DNA of 7,965 nt from Chthoniobacter sp. (GTDB lineage Bacteria; Verrucomicrobiota; Verrucomicrobiia; Chthoniobacterales; Chthoniobacteraceae). Location of the stretch: positions 1-7,965 of the forward strand of contig JANXSB010000636.1 in NCBI GenBank assembly GCA_025352865.1, written 5' to 3'. The stretch's first letter is position 1; each line of letters starts with the position of its first letter. The notes under the pieces were generated by a model that was not told where the DNA came from, searched no databases, and saw only the letters and a list, made by a program, of their open reading frames with translations. This document shows, piece by piece, positions 5,360 to 7,965 of this stretch. A program made the position numbers and the translations under genes.

Positions 5360-7822
5360 CTACACCTTCACCGCATCGAGTTTCCAAATCTCGCGGGCGT
5401 ATTCGGCGATGGTGCGGTCGCTGGAGAATTTGCCCATGCGGGCGGTGTTGAGGATGGCCATACGCGCCCAAGCGGCGCGGTCTTTGAAGGCGGCATCGAC
5501 TTTCACATGGGCGTCGCTGTAGGCGCGGAAGTCGGCGAGGCAGAGGTAGGGGTCGTGGTGGAGGAGCGAGTCGCGGAGCGGGTTGAGGATGCCGGGTTCG
5601 TCTGGGGTGAAGTAGTTGCTGCCGACCCAATCGACGCAGGCGCGGAGTTCCTCGTCGGCGTCGTAAAACTCGTGCGGCTTGTAATGCTTTTTCACGCGGG
5701 CGGCGACTTCCTCGACGGTCATGCCGAAGATGAAGATGTTCTCTTTCCCGACCTCCTCGAGAATCTCCACGTTTGCGCCGTCGAGGGTGCCGATGGTGAG
5801 CGCGCCGTTGAGGGAAAGTTTCATGTTGCCGGTGCCGCTGGCTTCCTTGCCGGCGGTGGAGATTTGCTCGGAAAGATCGGCCGCGGGGACGATGCGCTGG
5901 GCGAGCGAGACGCGGTAGTTCGGCAGGAAGACGACCTTGAGTTTGTCGTGGATGCGGGTGTCGGCGTTGATGACGACGGCGACGGAATTGATCGCCTTGA
6001 TGATGCACTTCGCGAGGTCGTAGCCGGGCGCCGCTTTGGCCGCGAAGACGAAGACGCGGGGTGCGACCTCGAGTTCGGGGTTTTGCAGGAGGCGGCGGTA
6101 GAGGGCGAGGATGTGGAGGAGATTGAGATGCTGGCGCTTGTATTCGTGGAGGCGCTTGATTTGCACGTCGAAGAGCGCCGCAGGGTTCACGGCGACATCG
6201 CAGTGCTGTTTGATGAGGCGGGCGAGATCGATTTTGTTGGCGTGCTTCACGGCCATGAAGTCGTTCTGAAACTGCGGGTCGGTGGCGAAGGGATCGAGCG
6301 CGTGGAGCTTGCCGAGGTCGCGCTGCCAGCCGTCGCCGATCTTGCCGGTGATGAGCTGGCTGAGCCGCGGATTGCACGCGAGCAGCCAGCGGCGCGGGGT
6401 GATGCCGTTGGTCTTGTTGTTGAATTTGCCCGGATAGAAGGCGTGAAATTCGGGGAAGAGGTCGCTCTTGATAAGCTGCGTGTGGAGCGCGGCCACGCCA
6501 TTGACGGAGAAGCACCCGACGACCGAGAGATTCGCCATGCGGACGTGCTGGACGTGGCCTTCCTCGATGATGGACATGGCGCGCTTTTTCCCCGAATCGC
6601 CGGGATACGCGGCCTCGACCTGTTCGAGAAAGCGCTTGTTGATCTCGAGGATGATTTGCAGATGCCGCGGGAGCACTTTCTGGAAAAGCGGCACGCTCCA
6701 CCGCTCCAGCGCCTCGGGCAGCAGGGTGTGATTCGTGTAGGCAAAGGTGCGGCTCACGAGGCCCCACGCTTTTTCCCAAGTCATGCCGTGGGTGTCGTGA
6801 AAGAGCCGCATCAGCTCGACAATGGCGATGGCCGGATGGGTGTCGTTGAGCTGGACCACGACCTTCTCGGGGAAGTCCTCCCACGCTTCGTTGTCCTTGC
6901 GGAAGCGGCGGAAAATATCGCGCAGCGAGCAGGCCACGAGGAAGTATTGCTGCACGAGGCGCAGTTCCTTGCCCATGTCGTTGTTGTCGTTCGGATAAAG
7001 GACTTTCGAGATCGTTTCGCTGGCGGTTTTTTCGTGGACGGCCTCGGCGTAGCCGCCGCGGTTGAAGGCCTCGAAATCGAATTCCGCGCTCGCCTTGCAC
7101 TCCCAGAGCCGGAGGTAGTTCACCGTATTGGTGCCATATCCGGGGATCGGGATGTCGTAGGGAATGCCGATGAGTTTTTTCGTGCCGGTCCAGCGCGGGA
7201 GATAACTGCCGCGGTCGTCGAAGACGTTTTCCACATGACCGTAGATTTCGACCTCGCTGGTGTGCTCGGGGCGGACGATTTCCCAAGGCGTGCCAAATTT
7301 CATCCACTCGTCCGGCAGCTCGACCTGATGGCCGTTGCGGAAGGTCTGCTTGAAAAGCCCGTACTGGTAATGGATGCCGTAGCCGATGGCCGGGAGATCG
7401 AGCGTGGCCAGCGAATCGAGGAAGCACGCGGCGAGACGGCCGAGGCCGCCATTGCCCAAGGCCATGTCGTATTCCTCCAGCCGCAGCACCTCCACGTCGA
7501 AACCCATCTCCTGCAGGGCGTGCTCCATTTCCTCAAACACGCCGGCGCTGTAGAGGCTGTTGGAAAAAAGCCGCCCCATGAGGAACTCCAGCGACATGTA
7601 ATAAACGCGCTTCACGTTCCGCCGATGATGCACGCCCTGCGTGGCGATCATGCGCTCGATGATGACGCTCTGCACCGCTTTCGAGGTGGCCAGCCACCAG
7701 TCGCGCTTCGAGGCGGTTTGCGCATCACGGGCAAGGCTGAACTTCAAGTGATTCTGAACCAGCGTCTTGAGGCCGGAGACGGATTTGTCGAGGCCGGATT
7801 GAAAGGAAACGGTGTCGGACAT
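5360..7822 (-). CDS. glgP: Glycogen/starch/maltodextrin phosphorylase
   Basis: This is a full-length 820-residue alpha-glucan phosphorylase (glycosyltransferase family 35), which releases glucose 1-phosphate from the non-reducing ends of glycogen or maltodextrin in the cytosol. Hallmarks in order are YYMSLEFLMGR (74-84), ALGNGGLGRLAACFLDS (121-137) followed by YGIHYQYGLFKQ, QLNDTHPAIAI in the middle, KRLHEYKRQ (556-564), and the pyridoxal-phosphate site EASGTGNMK, whose Lys668 should carry the cofactor, followed by NGALTIGTLDGANVEI. The N-terminus begins near the conserved core and lacks the phosphorylated extension of animal enzymes. The ATG at 7822 is the only start that gives the whole domain; no Shine-Dalgarno sequence precedes it. 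Other glycogen genes are not in the window, so glycogen versus maltodextrin preference (glgP or malP) is open. The next gene downstream is a sugar isomerase, but a repeat separates them. Confidence 0.97.
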   Translation of the reverse strand: MSDTVSFQSGLDKSVSGLKTLVQNHLKFSLARDAQTASKRDWWLATSKAVQSVIIERMIATQGVHHRRNVKRVYYMSLEFLMGRLFSNSLYSAGVFEEMEHALQEMGFDVEVLRLEEYDMALGNGGLGRLAACFLDSLATLDLPAIGYGIHYQYGLFKQTFRNGHQVELPDEWMKFGTPWEIVRPEHTSEVEIYGHVENVFDDRGSYLPRWTGTKKLIGIPYDIPIPGYGTNTVNYLRLWECKASAEFDFEAFNRGGYAEAVHEKTASETISKVLYPNDNNDMGKELRLVQQYFLVACSLRDIFRRFRKDNEAWEDFPEKVVVQLNDTHPAIAIVELMRLFHDTHGMTWEKAWGLVSRTFAYTNHTLLPEALERWSVPLFQKVLPRHLQIILEINKRFLEQVEAAYPGDSGKKRAMSIIEEGHVQHVRMANLSVVGCFSVNGVAALHTQLIKSDLFPEFHAFYPGKFNNKTNGITPRRWLLACNPRLSQLITGKIGDGWQRDLGKLHALDPFATDPQFQNDFMAVKHANKIDLARLIKQHCDVAVNPAALFDVQIKRLHEYKRQHLNLLHILALYRRLLQNPELEVAPRVFVFAAKAAPGYDLAKCIIKAINSVAVVINADTRIHDKLKVVFLPNYRVSLAQRIVPAADLSEQISTAGKEASGTGNMKLSLNGALTIGTLDGANVEILEEVGKENIFIFGMTVEEVAARVKKHYKPHEFYDADEELRACVDWVGSNYFTPDEPGILNPLRDSLLHHDPYLCLADFRAYSDAHVKVDAAFKDRAAWARMAILNTARMGKFSSDRTIAEYAREIWKLDAVKV

Positions 7823-7874
7823 AAGCCGCCGTGTGTCAGCGGGAATGGCCGCGGACTCAAGTAAAATCAGGGCT

Positions 7875-7899
7875 CGGCGCGTCTTTCATGCACGCGCCG
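7875..7899 (-). terminator. Candidate hairpin terminator between the cupredoxin gene and glgP
   Basis: CGGCGCGT (7875-7882) and ACGCGCCG (7892-7899) form a perfect 8-bp GC-rich stem with a 9-nt loop, 7 bp after the cupredoxin stop codon in the direction of transcription. On the - strand it is followed by AGCCCTGATTTT, which holds only a short T-run about 8 nt away, so termination may be partial. The remaining 50 bp up to the glgP start must then hold the glgP promoter if it is separate; I see no convincing -35/-10 pair there. Confidence 0.35.
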
Positions 7900-7906
7900 C
7901 ACGCGC

Positions 7907-7965
7907 CTACGGCTGCACTTTCAGCGTGCCGCGCATGACGTGGCAGTGGCCGGGGAAGGTGCAGA
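7907..7965 (-). CDS. C-terminal end of an azurin-like blue copper protein (cupredoxin), cut by the window edge
   Basis: Reading in from the right edge on the - strand gives CTFPGHCHVMRGTLKVQP and then TAG at 7909-7907. This matches the end of azurin and auracyanin, where Cys, His and Met of the C-x4-H-x3-M loop bind type 1 copper (azurin: CTFPGHSALMKG). Here the spacing is the same: Cys, four residues, His, three residues, Met. Only 18 residues are in the window, so the rest may be a small periplasmic electron carrier or the C-terminal domain of a larger protein, such as the PVC-group heme-binding dehydrogenases that end in a similar domain. The loop has an unusual extra Cys-His after the His ligand. 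The gene lies 84 bp upstream of glgP. Confidence 0.75.
   Translation of the reverse strand, partial: CTFPGHCHVMRGTLKVQP

Noticed and set aside
5229..7427. A 732-codon frame on the - strand within glgP
   Set aside because: It is the shifted-frame shadow of glgP, very rich in Arg and Pro, and it also runs through the palindromic repeat.
5507..7864. A 785-codon open frame on the + strand opposite glgP
   Set aside because: It is the antisense shadow of glgP in GC-rich DNA. The translation is dominated by Val, Glu, Ala and Gly with no recognisable domain, while the - strand gives an unambiguous phosphorylase.

Overview
The window is GC-rich, densely coding bacterial chromosome. The gene styles fit a Verrucomicrobiota-like bacterium: an ECF sigma factor with a zinc-less membrane anti-sigma partner, a TIM-barrel sugar isomerase with an STCWNSSRHTDG N-terminus, an azurin-like C-terminus, and dispersed ATCCTGTC and CATCCTGAGCG palindromes. 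This assignment is inference from memory of such genomes; there is no rRNA or other marker gene in the window. Almost no start codon has a good Shine-Dalgarno sequence.

Left part, + strand (1..1937): the C-terminal end of an unrecognised helical protein is followed by a compact three-gene unit. It holds an ECF-type RNA polymerase sigma factor, an overlapping single-pass membrane protein that is very probably its anti-sigma factor, and, 4 bp on, a small exported protein of unknown function. Together they look like an envelope-sensing regulatory cassette.

Middle and right part, - strand (1968..7965), in the order of transcription: the last residues of an azurin-type copper protein, cut by the window edge; glycogen phosphorylase (glgP); a sugar phosphate isomerase/epimerase-like TIM barrel; a GIY-YIG nuclease-like gene broken by a frameshift; a lysylphosphatidylglycerol-synthase-type (flippase-like) membrane protein; and a stand-alone RibD C-terminal (dihydrofolate-reductase-fold) reductase, coupled to the membrane protein by a TGATG overlap. 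The two halves converge with only 30 bp between stop codons.

Two different palindromic intergenic repeats flank the isomerase gene, at 4065..4216 and 5251..5350. With the decayed GIY-YIG gene they mark about 3.7-5.35 kb as the least stable part of the window. I see no CRISPR array, tRNA, rRNA, integrase or defence system. The most notable points are the frameshifted GIY-YIG gene, the CTGA junction that suggests the membrane protein starts upstream at a CTG, the two palindromic repeats, the zinc-less anti-sigma cassette with its conserved-looking C-terminal tail, and the extra Cys-His in the cupredoxin metal loop.
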